Source: Paraprevotella sp. | Lineage (GTDB): Bacteria; Bacteroidota; Bacteroidia; Bacteroidales; Bacteroidaceae | DNA: 39,115 bases | Direction: 5' to 3' | Assembly (NCBI GenBank): GCA_017937925.1 | Contig: JAGBCQ010000002.1 | Location: 1-39,115 of the forward strand | In this document: in pieces, positions 31,768-39,115 of the stretch | Layout: each line of letters begins with the position of its first letter | Position numbering within the stretch: the stretch's first letter is position 1 | Notes under the pieces: generated by a model | Seen by the model: the letters and a program-made list of their open reading frames with translations, nothing else | Told to the model about the DNA's origin: nothing | The model's database searches: none | Translations under genes and position numbers: made by a program

Positions 31768-34110
31768 ATGCGTTGTTTTAGAGTTTTACTGCTTTGTTGT
31801 ATTTTGTTGTTGAATCATCACAGACTGATTTCAGCAAATTTTGTTCTAGGGGAAAAACAATCATTGTTGATAGCATTTGACAAACAAGAACAGCCGGTCG
31901 TTCATACGGCATTGGAAATCTTCTGTAGCGATTACGCTAAGGTTTTTGGAGATAGCTGTCGTGTGGTCGGCAATGGTGCTAAGTTGGTGGTCGGAACAGT
32001 AGGCGTCAGTCAGGTGGTGGAACAACTTCCCATTCGAATCAAAAAGTTGAAACGACTCAGTCAAGGCTTCCTGATTAAAGTCCTTGACGACGGCACTTTG
32101 GCAGTGGTGGGCAGTGATGCGCACGGAACAGCCTACGGACTTATGGAACTCTCCCGGTTGATAGGAGTGTCACCCTGGGAGTGGTGGGCAGACGTTACAC
32201 CCGAACGTCAAGAAAATTTCGTGCTTCATAAGGGTTATGAAACCTTACAATCCCCATCAGTAGAATACAGAGGTATCTTTATCAACGACGAAGATTGGGG
32301 CTTGATGCCATGGAGTTACCGAACCTACGAGAAAGGTCATCCCAAAGGAGTGATAGGTCCAAAGACACATGAGCGCGTTTTTGAACTCATGCTCCGTCTG
32401 CGTGCCAATATGTTTTGGCCGGCAATGCACGAATGTACCCATCCGTTCTTCCTCACAGAGGGCAATCGAGAAGTCGCAGCACGTTATGGCATCTATATAG
32501 GCGGCTCGCATTGTGAGCCGATGGCATCCAGTACGGCAGGCGAATGGCCGTTGCGAGGCAATGGGGCGTATGACTATGTCAACAATGCCGATGCTGTGCG
32601 TGATTTCTGGCGACAACGTGTCAAGGAAGTAGCAGGTCAAGAAGTGATTTACACCGTCGGGATGCGAGGTGTTCATGATGGTAAGATGCAAGGTGCCAAA
32701 ACCATTACCGAACAGAAGAACGTACTTCAAACGGTCATCGCTGACCAACGCCAATTACTGAAAGAGCATGTCAATGCCGATGTGACGAAAGTACCGCAAG
32801 TATTCATCCCCTATAAAGAAGTTCTGGATGTGTATCATGCCGGTTTGCAAGTGCCGGAAGACATCACCTTGATGTGGTGCGATGACAATTACGGTTATAT
32901 CCGTCATTTCCCCACAGAGGCGGAGCGGCAACGCGTTGGGGGTAATGGTATCTATTATCATGTGTCCTATTGGGGGCGGCCTCATGATTATTTATGGCTC
33001 TGCACAGTGAGTCCCGGACTGATACACCAACAAATGACTGCTGCCTACGATAATGGCATCCGAAAGATGTGGGTGCTCAATGTGGGAGACATCAAACCTT
33101 GTGAATATCAAATAGAACTCTTTATGGATATGGCGTGGAATATTCAGGCCGTCAGTGAGGTGGGAGTGGAGCAACACCTGAAGAACTTTATAACACGAGA
33201 GTTCGGAGCGAAGAATGCCGGTGAGCTATTGCCGACACTCCTTGAACATTACCGTTTGTCATATATCCGTAAGCCGGAGTTTATGGGCAATACGAGGGTA
33301 GAGGAGAAAGCACCTGAATATAAAATTGTCAAGGATTTACCATGGTCGGAGACATACATCCGTCAACGCATGAGCGCCTACAAGCGCCTGTCCGATGATG
33401 TGGAACGTATCGCAAAGAATATCCCTACAGATAGAAAGACAGCTTATTATCAGTTGGTGCAATATCCTGTTCAGGCCACCGCGCAGATGAACATAAAACA
33501 TTTGTCCGCACAGTTGGCACGTCATGGATTGGTGGAATGGCACGTCAGCGATGCTGCTTATGACAGTATCGTTGCCTTAACACAAAGATATAATGACGTG
33601 AAGTGGGAGGGAATTATGGATATGCACCCCCGCCGACTACCCGTATTTGCTCAAGTTAAGCATGAACAGACAGATGTCCCCTTGTCAGCGGATGTTCAAC
33701 CAATAGTGACTATCAATGCGACGGATATTACAAACGATGAAGCGTTGTTATGCCCTCTTTTAGGCTATTCCGGACAGTCCGCAAAATTACCAAAAGGAGA
33801 AACCTTGTCCTTTACGTTCGATGTCGCTTTGCCCGACACGGTCGTTGTTCAATTGTCTTTTGTCCCGACACATCCCATTGAAAATGATTTACGTGTCCGT
33901 GTCACGTTTGATGACAAGGACTTAGGTACAGTCTCTTACAAGACACAAGGACGTAGCGAGGAATGGAAACAGAATGTGTTGCGCAATCAATCCATCAAGG
34001 ATATGATATGTAAACCCGCTAAGAGAACCAACCATCAACTGAAAATTAAAGCTCTTGATGATGGAATAATTCTTGACAGAATACAACTATTTGTACATAA
34101 AAACGAATGA
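31768..34110 (+). CDS. GH115 alpha-glucuronidase-like enzyme
   Basis: The 780-residue protein, with a signal peptide (about 1-24), belongs to GH115, whose members remove glucuronic acid or its 4-O-methyl ether from xylan or arabinogalactan. The N-terminal domain (about 30-140) is followed by the catalytic barrel, with family hallmarks RGIFINDEDWGLMPW, MLRLRANMFWPAMHE, IGGSHCEPM, MRGVHDGKM and CDDNYGYIRHFP, then YHVSYWGRPHDYLWL. Helical and C-terminal beta domains follow; it is somewhat shorter than some family members. It forms a two-gene operon with the GH43 gene. Arabinogalactan or RG-I side chains with terminal glucuronate are a reasonable target; xylan is an alternative. Confidence 0.9.
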   Translation: MRCFRVLLLCCILLLNHHRLISANFVLGEKQSLLIAFDKQEQPVVHTALEIFCSDYAKVFGDSCRVVGNGAKLVVGTVGVSQVVEQLPIRIKKLKRLSQGFLIKVLDDGTLAVVGSDAHGTAYGLMELSRLIGVSPWEWWADVTPERQENFVLHKGYETLQSPSVEYRGIFINDEDWGLMPWSYRTYEKGHPKGVIGPKTHERVFELMLRLRANMFWPAMHECTHPFFLTEGNREVAARYGIYIGGSHCEPMASSTAGEWPLRGNGAYDYVNNADAVRDFWRQRVKEVAGQEVIYTVGMRGVHDGKMQGAKTITEQKNVLQTVIADQRQLLKEHVNADVTKVPQVFIPYKEVLDVYHAGLQVPEDITLMWCDDNYGYIRHFPTEAERQRVGGNGIYYHVSYWGRPHDYLWLCTVSPGLIHQQMTAAYDNGIRKMWVLNVGDIKPCEYQIELFMDMAWNIQAVSEVGVEQHLKNFITREFGAKNAGELLPTLLEHYRLSYIRKPEFMGNTRVEEKAPEYKIVKDLPWSETYIRQRMSAYKRLSDDVERIAKNIPTDRKTAYYQLVQYPVQATAQMNIKHLSAQLARHGLVEWHVSDAAYDSIVALTQRYNDVKWEGIMDMHPRRLPVFAQVKHEQTDVPLSADVQPIVTINATDITNDEALLCPLLGYSGQSAKLPKGETLSFTFDVALPDTVVVQLSFVPTHPIENDLRVRVTFDDKDLGTVSYKTQGRSEEWKQNVLRNQSIKDMICKPAKRTNHQLKIKALDDGIILDRIQLFVHKNE

Positions 34111-34126
34111 AATTTAGTCGAGAAAA

Positions 34127-34295
34127 AGTGAAACATCATGTTTCACTCTGAAAACCGCATCCACAAACGGTTTTTGGCGAAAAGTGAAACATGAAACATG
34201 ATTTCAAAAAATTCCTGTGGGGAGGATTTTAGTAGTATTTGATTTTCAATACATTACAAAAACGCTGAAAAACGCTTCATGTTTCATGTTTCATT
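34127..34295. repeat. Cluster of inverted TGAAACAT repeats
   Basis: A perfect palindrome (AGTGAAACAT at 34127-34136 and ATGTTTCACT at 34138-34147) is followed by an 18-base arm AGTGAAACATGAAACATG (34183-34200) and its near-perfect inverse (34278-34295, 17 of 18 positions). The gap between GH115 and hsdR (477 bases) holds no credible gene, only these repeats, a weak hairpin and the GACGTC cluster. Confidence 0.8.
34151..34175 (+). terminator. Possible terminator of the GH43-GH115 operon
   Basis: AAAACCG (34151-34157) pairs with CGGTTTT (34168-34174) around a 10-base loop; the T-run is short and partly inside the stem. It is nested within the repeat cluster. Confidence 0.4.
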
Positions 34296-34425
34296 CTGAA
34301 TTTTTGAAAATGTAAAGAATAATGAAGAAAAAAGAATTTACAAACCTTTGGCAACCAATCGCGTTTCTTCATTAAAGATAGATCCAATTTTCCCTTCAAT
34401 TTTATCGCCCTTTTGAAAGAAAAAT

Positions 34426-34486
34426 GACAGACGTCCGCCGTCACGACGACAGACGTCTCACGTTTCAACGCCGGACGTCCGGCGTT
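34426..34486. repeat. GACGTC cluster with a perfect 20-bp palindrome
   Basis: GACAGACGTC occurs at 34426-34435 and again at 34448-34457, 22 bases apart. A perfect 20-base palindrome AACGCCGGACGTCCGGCGTT follows at 34467-34486, with the same GACGTC core. The run is far richer in G/C than its surroundings and lies about 60-120 bases upstream of the hsdR -7 box. Confidence 0.75.
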
Positions 34487-34548
34487 TGAGTAAGTTACGC
34501 TGTTCGTAAATTCCTCACCTTTGGCGCGGTTCTAAAATAAATTTTAAT

Positions 34549-34556
34549 TATTTTTG
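34549..34556 (+). promoter_or_regulatory. -7 box of the hsd operon
   Basis: TATTTTTG fits TAnnTTTG and lies 31 bases upstream of the ATG at 34588. A TTTG at 34520-34523 is 25 bases away, longer than usual. Confidence 0.45.
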
Positions 34557-34587
34557 CATTTAGCACGATTTATATACATTGGTTGAT

Positions 34588-37404
34588 ATGACAACACAGA
34601 GTGAAGCAGCATTGGAAAATGGTCTGATAAAGACATTGCAAAATATGAGTTATGAATATGTTGTGATTAAAGAAGAAAGCAATTTGATTGAAAACTTCAA
34701 ATTACAACTGGAAAAGCATAACCAAAAAGAACTTTCAAAATACAACCGTACACAGTTTACTGATAAGGAGTTTGAGAAAATCCTCATTCACCTTGAGGGT
34801 GGTACTCGCTTTGACAAAGCGAAGAAGCTTCGCGACCTTTATCCTCTTGACACCGAGGATGGAGAACGCATTTGGGTGGAGTTCCTTAATCGTAGCCAAT
34901 GGTGTAAAAACGAATTTCAGGTAGCAAATCAAATTACCATTGAAGGACGCAAGAAGTGCCGGTATGATGTTACCATTCTTATTAACGGATTACCATTAGT
35001 GCAAATAGAACTAAAGAAGAGAGGTATTGAACTGAAACAAGCATACCAACAAATTCAGCGTTATCACAAGACATCATACCACGGACTATTTGACTACATC
35101 CAAATTTTTGTAGTCTCTAACGGTGTGAATACACGATACTTTGCTAACAATCCCAATCAAGGTTACAAATTCACATTCAACTGGACAGATGCAGCAAACA
35201 CACCATACAATGACCTCAATCTGTTTGCCAATGAGTTTTTTGACAAATGCACTCTTGGCAAATTGATAAGTAAATACATTGTAATGCACGAAGGCGATAA
35301 ATGCCTTATGGTGTTGCGACCATATCAATTCTATGCCGTTGAAAAGATACTTGACCGTGTACAAAACACCAATAAGGACGGATATATTTGGCACACAACC
35401 GGTGCAGGCAAAACACTGACATCATTCAAGGCTGCTCAATTGGTGTCTGAAATAGACGGAATAGACAAAGTTATGTTTGTTGTTGACCGCCACGACCTTG
35501 ATACTCAAACACAATCGGAATACGAAGCGTTTGAACCTGGTGCTGTAGATAATACCGACAACACATCGGAACTTATCAAACGCTTGAATGGAAATAGTAA
35601 AATCATAATCACTACAATACAGAAGCTCAACACAGCTGTATCAAAGGATTATTATAGCAATAAACTTTTGGCTGTTAGAGACAAACGGATTGTTATGATT
35701 TTTGACGAGTGCCACCGAAGTCATTTCGGCGATAGCCATAAGAATATTATGAAGTTTTTTACCAACACTCAAATATTCGGCTTCACCGGCACTCCGATAT
35801 TCGTTGAAAATTCAATCGACGGGCACACTACCAAAGAAATCTTTGGCGACTGTTTGCATAAGTATCTTATAAAAGACGCTATTGCCGACGAAAACGTACT
35901 TGGTTTCTTGGTGGAATATTATACAGGCAATGTAACAACTGAATATGACGATGAGGGAAGAATGACAGAAATAGCCCAGTTTATACTCAACAACTTCAAC
36001 AAATCTACATTCGACGGAGAGTATGATGCTCTTTTCGCAGTACAATCTGTTCCTATGCTGATAAAATACTATAAGATATTCAAGAGTCTTAATCCCCAAA
36101 TTAAGATTAGTGCTGTATTCACCTATGGACAAAACACGAATCAGGATGATGCATACACGGGTATGAACAAAGGTTTTGAGAATGAAAGTGTTCAAGCCGA
36201 TGAATTGCAAGCCATAATGGATGATTACAATAAAATGTATGGCACAGCATTTACCACAGAGAATTTCAGTGCTTATTACGATGATATAAATCTTCGTATG
36301 AAGAAGAAAAAGCCTGAAATGAAACCTCTTGACCTTTGTCTTGTGGTAGGTATGTTCTTGACTGGTTTTGACTCTAAAAAGTTGAATACGCTTTATGTTG
36401 ATAAGAAACTTGAATACCACGGGTTGTTGCAAGCATTCAGTCGCACCAATCGCGTGCTTAACGAAAAGAAACGCTTTGGAAAAATCGTCTGTTTCCGCAA
36501 TCTAAAGGACAATGTCGATAGTTCAATCAAACTATTCAGTAATAACTGCCCTTCGGAAGATATTCTGCGTGAACCTTTCGAAAAGGTAAAGAAAGAACTT
36601 AATGACCTTGCGATTACATTCTTAAAGAAATACCCGAAGCCACAATTCGTAGATACACTTCAAAGCGAATATGACAAGCGTGATTTTGTATTAGCTTTCC
36701 GCAACCTTATAAAAAAACAGGCTGAAATTCAAATTTACGAGGAATACGATCCTAATGATTCAAGCCTTTATATGTCCGAGCAGGAATTCAACGATTTCAA
36801 GAGCAAATACCTTGATATCGCATTGGGTGTCGTATCACCGGAACAGACAAGTGGAATAGCAGCAGAACCTGAAGCACCATACGGTGAGCCAAAGACACTT
36901 GAAGATATTGATTTCTGTCTTGAATTGCTTCATAGCGATGTAATCAATGTAGCATATATCCTTGCACTCATAGCCGACCTTAATCCGTCAAGTGATGATT
37001 ACGAGGAAAAACGCAGAAACATCATTGATACAATGATTAAAGATGCCGAAATGCGTAATAAAGCGAAGTTGATTGACGGCTTTATTCAGCAGAATGTGGA
37101 CGATGATAAAGAAAACTTTGAACGTGCAAAGGCAGACGGGTCAATGGATTTGGAGGCGAGACTCAACACCTATGTGAAAGAAAAACGAGAAAGAGCGATA
37201 AAAGATCTTTCGGAAGCTGAAAATATACCCGTAGATGTGCTTGTACGCTATTTGGCAGAATATGATTATCTGCAAAAGCACAAGCCTGAAATAATTCAGG
37301 AAGCCATTGCTGAACAGCATCTTGGCTTAATCAATACAAGAAAGGCTATCAAACGAGTTACCGAAAAATTACTGTTGATTATAAATACATTCTCTTGGGA
37401 TTAA
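34588..37404 (+). CDS. hsdR: Type I restriction enzyme, R subunit
   Basis: The 938-residue subunit cleaves and translocates DNA in a type I complex. The N-terminal nuclease domain has the PD-(D/E)xK-like VQIELKKRG near residue 137 followed by the QAYQQIQRYH motif. The SF2 motor has Walker A TTGAGKTL (~270), DECH (~372), FTGTPI, GFDSKKLNTLYVDKKL and LLQAFSRTNRV (motif VI). A helical C-terminal region for docking follows. I use the ATG at 34588; in-frame TTG at 34579 is the only alternative. It is intact and begins the operon hsdR-hsdM-hsdS, with 49 bases to hsdM. Confidence 0.95.
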   Translation: MTTQSEAALENGLIKTLQNMSYEYVVIKEESNLIENFKLQLEKHNQKELSKYNRTQFTDKEFEKILIHLEGGTRFDKAKKLRDLYPLDTEDGERIWVEFLNRSQWCKNEFQVANQITIEGRKKCRYDVTILINGLPLVQIELKKRGIELKQAYQQIQRYHKTSYHGLFDYIQIFVVSNGVNTRYFANNPNQGYKFTFNWTDAANTPYNDLNLFANEFFDKCTLGKLISKYIVMHEGDKCLMVLRPYQFYAVEKILDRVQNTNKDGYIWHTTGAGKTLTSFKAAQLVSEIDGIDKVMFVVDRHDLDTQTQSEYEAFEPGAVDNTDNTSELIKRLNGNSKIIITTIQKLNTAVSKDYYSNKLLAVRDKRIVMIFDECHRSHFGDSHKNIMKFFTNTQIFGFTGTPIFVENSIDGHTTKEIFGDCLHKYLIKDAIADENVLGFLVEYYTGNVTTEYDDEGRMTEIAQFILNNFNKSTFDGEYDALFAVQSVPMLIKYYKIFKSLNPQIKISAVFTYGQNTNQDDAYTGMNKGFENESVQADELQAIMDDYNKMYGTAFTTENFSAYYDDINLRMKKKKPEMKPLDLCLVVGMFLTGFDSKKLNTLYVDKKLEYHGLLQAFSRTNRVLNEKKRFGKIVCFRNLKDNVDSSIKLFSNNCPSEDILREPFEKVKKELNDLAITFLKKYPKPQFVDTLQSEYDKRDFVLAFRNLIKKQAEIQIYEEYDPNDSSLYMSEQEFNDFKSKYLDIALGVVSPEQTSGIAAEPEAPYGEPKTLEDIDFCLELLHSDVINVAYILALIADLNPSSDDYEEKRRNIIDTMIKDAEMRNKAKLIDGFIQQNVDDDKENFERAKADGSMDLEARLNTYVKEKRERAIKDLSEAENIPVDVLVRYLAEYDYLQKHKPEIIQEAIAEQHLGLINTRKAIKRVTEKLLLIINTFSWD

Positions 37405-37453
37405 AAAACGAGCCAATAACATTGGCAAATTAAGAATAATAAATACTTACAAT

Positions 37454-39010
37454 ATGAGCGAAGAACTTCAGCAAAAACTGCGTAACCAACTTTGGACTGT
37501 TGCAAACACATTGAGAGGAAATATGTCAGCCGGTGAATTTATGTACTTTTCACTTGGCTTCATCTTCTATAAATATCTGTCGGAGAAAATAGAGCATTTT
37601 GCAGACACCGCCCTTGTCGATGATGAAATAACATTCAAGGAGCTTTGGAAAGTTACCGACGACGAAGATTATCTTGAACTTCAGGAAGCTGTAAAAACAC
37701 AGTGCCTTGAATCTATCGGTTATTTCATTGAGCCAGAATTCTTGTTCTCTTCGGTTATCTCTTTAATCAAGAAGAAAGAGACAATACTTCCTGTTCTCGA
37801 ACGTTCATTGAAGCGTATTGAGGACAGCACATTGGGACAGGACAGCGAAGAGGATTTTGGCGGTCTTTTCTCCGATATTGACCTTGCATCACCAAAGCTT
37901 GGTAAAACAACTGATGACAAGAATACTCTAATCAGCAATGTTCTTCTTGCCCTTGATGAAATCGATTTTGGTGTAGATGCAACACAGGAAATAGATATTC
38001 TTGGCGATGCATACGAATATATGATTAGCCAATTTGCAGCTGGTGCTGGAAAGAAAGCCGGTGAGTTCTACACACCTCAGGAGGTGAGCCAAATTCTTGC
38101 TGATATTGTAACTACAGGCAAGACACGCTTACGTAATGTATATGACCCTACTTGTGGCAGTGGTTCATTGCTTATTCGTGCTGCACGCAATGGCAAAGCA
38201 GAAGACATTTACGGACAGGAAAAGAACCCGACAACATTCAACCTCTGTCGTATGAATATGTTGCTTCACGGTATCAAATTCCACAACTTCCGCATTGAGA
38301 ACAATGACACTCTTGAACACGATGAATTTGGCGACACGCAATTCGATGCTGTGATTGCTAACCCACCATTCTCTGCCGAGTGGAGTGCAGATGCAAAATT
38401 CAATAATGATGACCGTTTCAGCAAAGCCGGCAAACTTGCACCAAAGAGCAAAGCCGACTATGCGTTTATTCTTCACATGGTTCACCACCTTAATGAAGGT
38501 GGTACAATGGCTTGTGTTGCGCCTCACGGAGTGCTGTTCCGTGGCTCTGCCGAAGGTACAATTCGCCAATTCCTTATTGAAAAGAAAAACTATATTGATG
38601 CAATCATCGGTTTACCTGCAAACATCTTCTATGGCACATCAATCCCGACTTGTATTCTCGTCCTGAAAAAATGCCGTCAGGCTGATGACAATATACTATT
38701 TATTGATGCAAGCAAAGAATTTGAGAAGGTAAAGACTCAAAACAAGCTGCGCCCCGAACATATTGAAAAAATCGTTACCACATATCGCGAGCGTAAAGAA
38801 ATTGAGAAATATAGCCACTGTGCTACTCTTGATGAAATCAAGGAGAATGACTACAACTTGAATATTCCTAGATATGTTGATACATTTGAAGAGGAAGAGG
38901 AAATCGACATCAAAGCAGTGATGGCAGACATCAAAACACTTGAAGCACAGCGTGCCGAGCTTGATGCTCAGATAGAAGTTTACTTAAAAGAGTTAGGATT
39001 AGTTGACTAA
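37454..39010 (+). CDS. hsdM: Type I DNA adenine methyltransferase, M subunit
   Basis: The 518-residue subunit methylates adenine in both target half-sites and forms the M2S core. An N-terminal helical domain (about 1-150, LRNQLWTVANTLRGNMSAGEFMYFSLGFIFYKYLSE) precedes the methyltransferase. The AdoMet motif I is DPTCGSGSLLIRA (~231) and the catalytic motif IV is NPPF (~301). The EFYTPQEVSQILADIV segment just before motif I is typical of HsdM. A C-terminal coiled coil (about 480-515, IKTLEAQRAELDAQI) contacts HsdS. The gene is complete and lies 49 bases after hsdR. Confidence 0.96.
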   Translation: MSEELQQKLRNQLWTVANTLRGNMSAGEFMYFSLGFIFYKYLSEKIEHFADTALVDDEITFKELWKVTDDEDYLELQEAVKTQCLESIGYFIEPEFLFSSVISLIKKKETILPVLERSLKRIEDSTLGQDSEEDFGGLFSDIDLASPKLGKTTDDKNTLISNVLLALDEIDFGVDATQEIDILGDAYEYMISQFAAGAGKKAGEFYTPQEVSQILADIVTTGKTRLRNVYDPTCGSGSLLIRAARNGKAEDIYGQEKNPTTFNLCRMNMLLHGIKFHNFRIENNDTLEHDEFGDTQFDAVIANPPFSAEWSADAKFNNDDRFSKAGKLAPKSKADYAFILHMVHHLNEGGTMACVAPHGVLFRGSAEGTIRQFLIEKKNYIDAIIGLPANIFYGTSIPTCILVLKKCRQADDNILFIDASKEFEKVKTQNKLRPEHIEKIVTTYRERKEIEKYSHCATLDEIKENDYNLNIPRYVDTFEEEEEIDIKAVMADIKTLEAQRAELDAQIEVYLKELGLVD

Positions 39011-39051
39011 TTGCAATCCTTAATGTTTAACCTAAAAGTAAACAAATGATT

Positions 39052-39115
39052 ATGGCAAACGATAAACAAAATACAAGTCCTAATGTACCCAATTTGAGAT
39101 TTCCTGAGTTCACAG
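39052..39115 (+). CDS. hsdS: Type I specificity subunit, 3'-truncated by window
   Basis: The frame opens MANDKQNTSPNVPNLRFPEFT and runs off the window. The NLRFPEF run is the usual opening of Bacteroidetes HsdS specificity subunits, and its place after hsdM fits. Another ATG two codons upstream (39046) could also be used. The target-recognition domains are not visible, so the DNA target cannot be inferred. Confidence 0.75.
   Translation, partial: MANDKQNTSPNVPNLRFPEFT

Overview
The window looks like a chromosome segment of a Bacteroidales bacterium, most likely Prevotellaceae-like. Many starts are preceded by the Bacteroidetes -7 box TAnnTTTG, sometimes with a TTTG/TTG -33 element about 20 bases upstream. 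The gene content agrees: a TonB-dependent receptor with a carboxypeptidase-regulatory-like N-domain, a BspA-type leucine-rich repeat protein, methylmalonyl-CoA epimerase, fused hisB, and a secreted lyase ending in what looks like a type IX secretion (T9SS) sorting domain. The T9SS-like tail argues against Bacteroides sensu stricto. The genus is inference.

Layout. (1) 1-~4.1 kb is one end of an integrated mobile element: the C-terminal part of an ImmA/IrrE-type metallopeptidase, a two-helix membrane protein of unknown function, a tyrosine recombinase, and a protein with a zinc-ribbon-like N-terminus and four HTH modules, expressed from a good promoter through a ~215-nt leader that holds a 35-bp direct repeat. 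(2) 4.2-5.0 kb is a BspA-like gene made of 69-bp repeats that stops in mid-repeat next to the element. (3) 5.1-5.4 kb carries no credible protein but has promoter, hairpins and terminator of a ~310-nt structured RNA on the minus strand. (4) 5.5-8.4 kb holds mce and a TonB receptor whose -7 box is directly followed by a perfect palindrome. (5) 8.6-11.5 kb is a run of nitroreductase, DUF2520 protein, kdsC, maf and a small lipoprotein. (6) 11.6-14.0 kb holds a DUF6250/YesU-like lipoprotein, a low-molecular-weight phosphatase and an orphan HpaII-family protein. (7) 14.0-19.3 kb on the minus strand is udk, an MltF-like transglycosylase and a Dna2-like nuclease-helicase. (8) 19.4-24.8 kb has two small enzymes, then hisG-hisD-hisC-hisB behind a complete transcription attenuator with a 14-residue leader peptide carrying four consecutive His codons. 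(9) 24.9-34.1 kb is a glycan-degradation block without susC/susD: a PL11 rhamnogalacturonan lyase fused to autotransporter-type beta repeats and a T9SS-like tail, rubrerythrin, a GH43 enzyme and a GH115 enzyme. (10) 34.1-34.6 kb is a repeat-rich gap. (11) 34.6 kb to the end is a type I restriction-modification operon hsdR-hsdM-hsdS, with hsdS cut by the window end.

The points that most deserve follow-up are the structured RNA at 5.1-5.4 kb, the his attenuator, the PL11-repeat-sorting-domain fusion, the HpaII-family protein that appears to lack a catalytic lysine and has no partner methylase, and the four-HTH regulator with repeats in its own leader. All identifications come from reading motifs; no database search was run.
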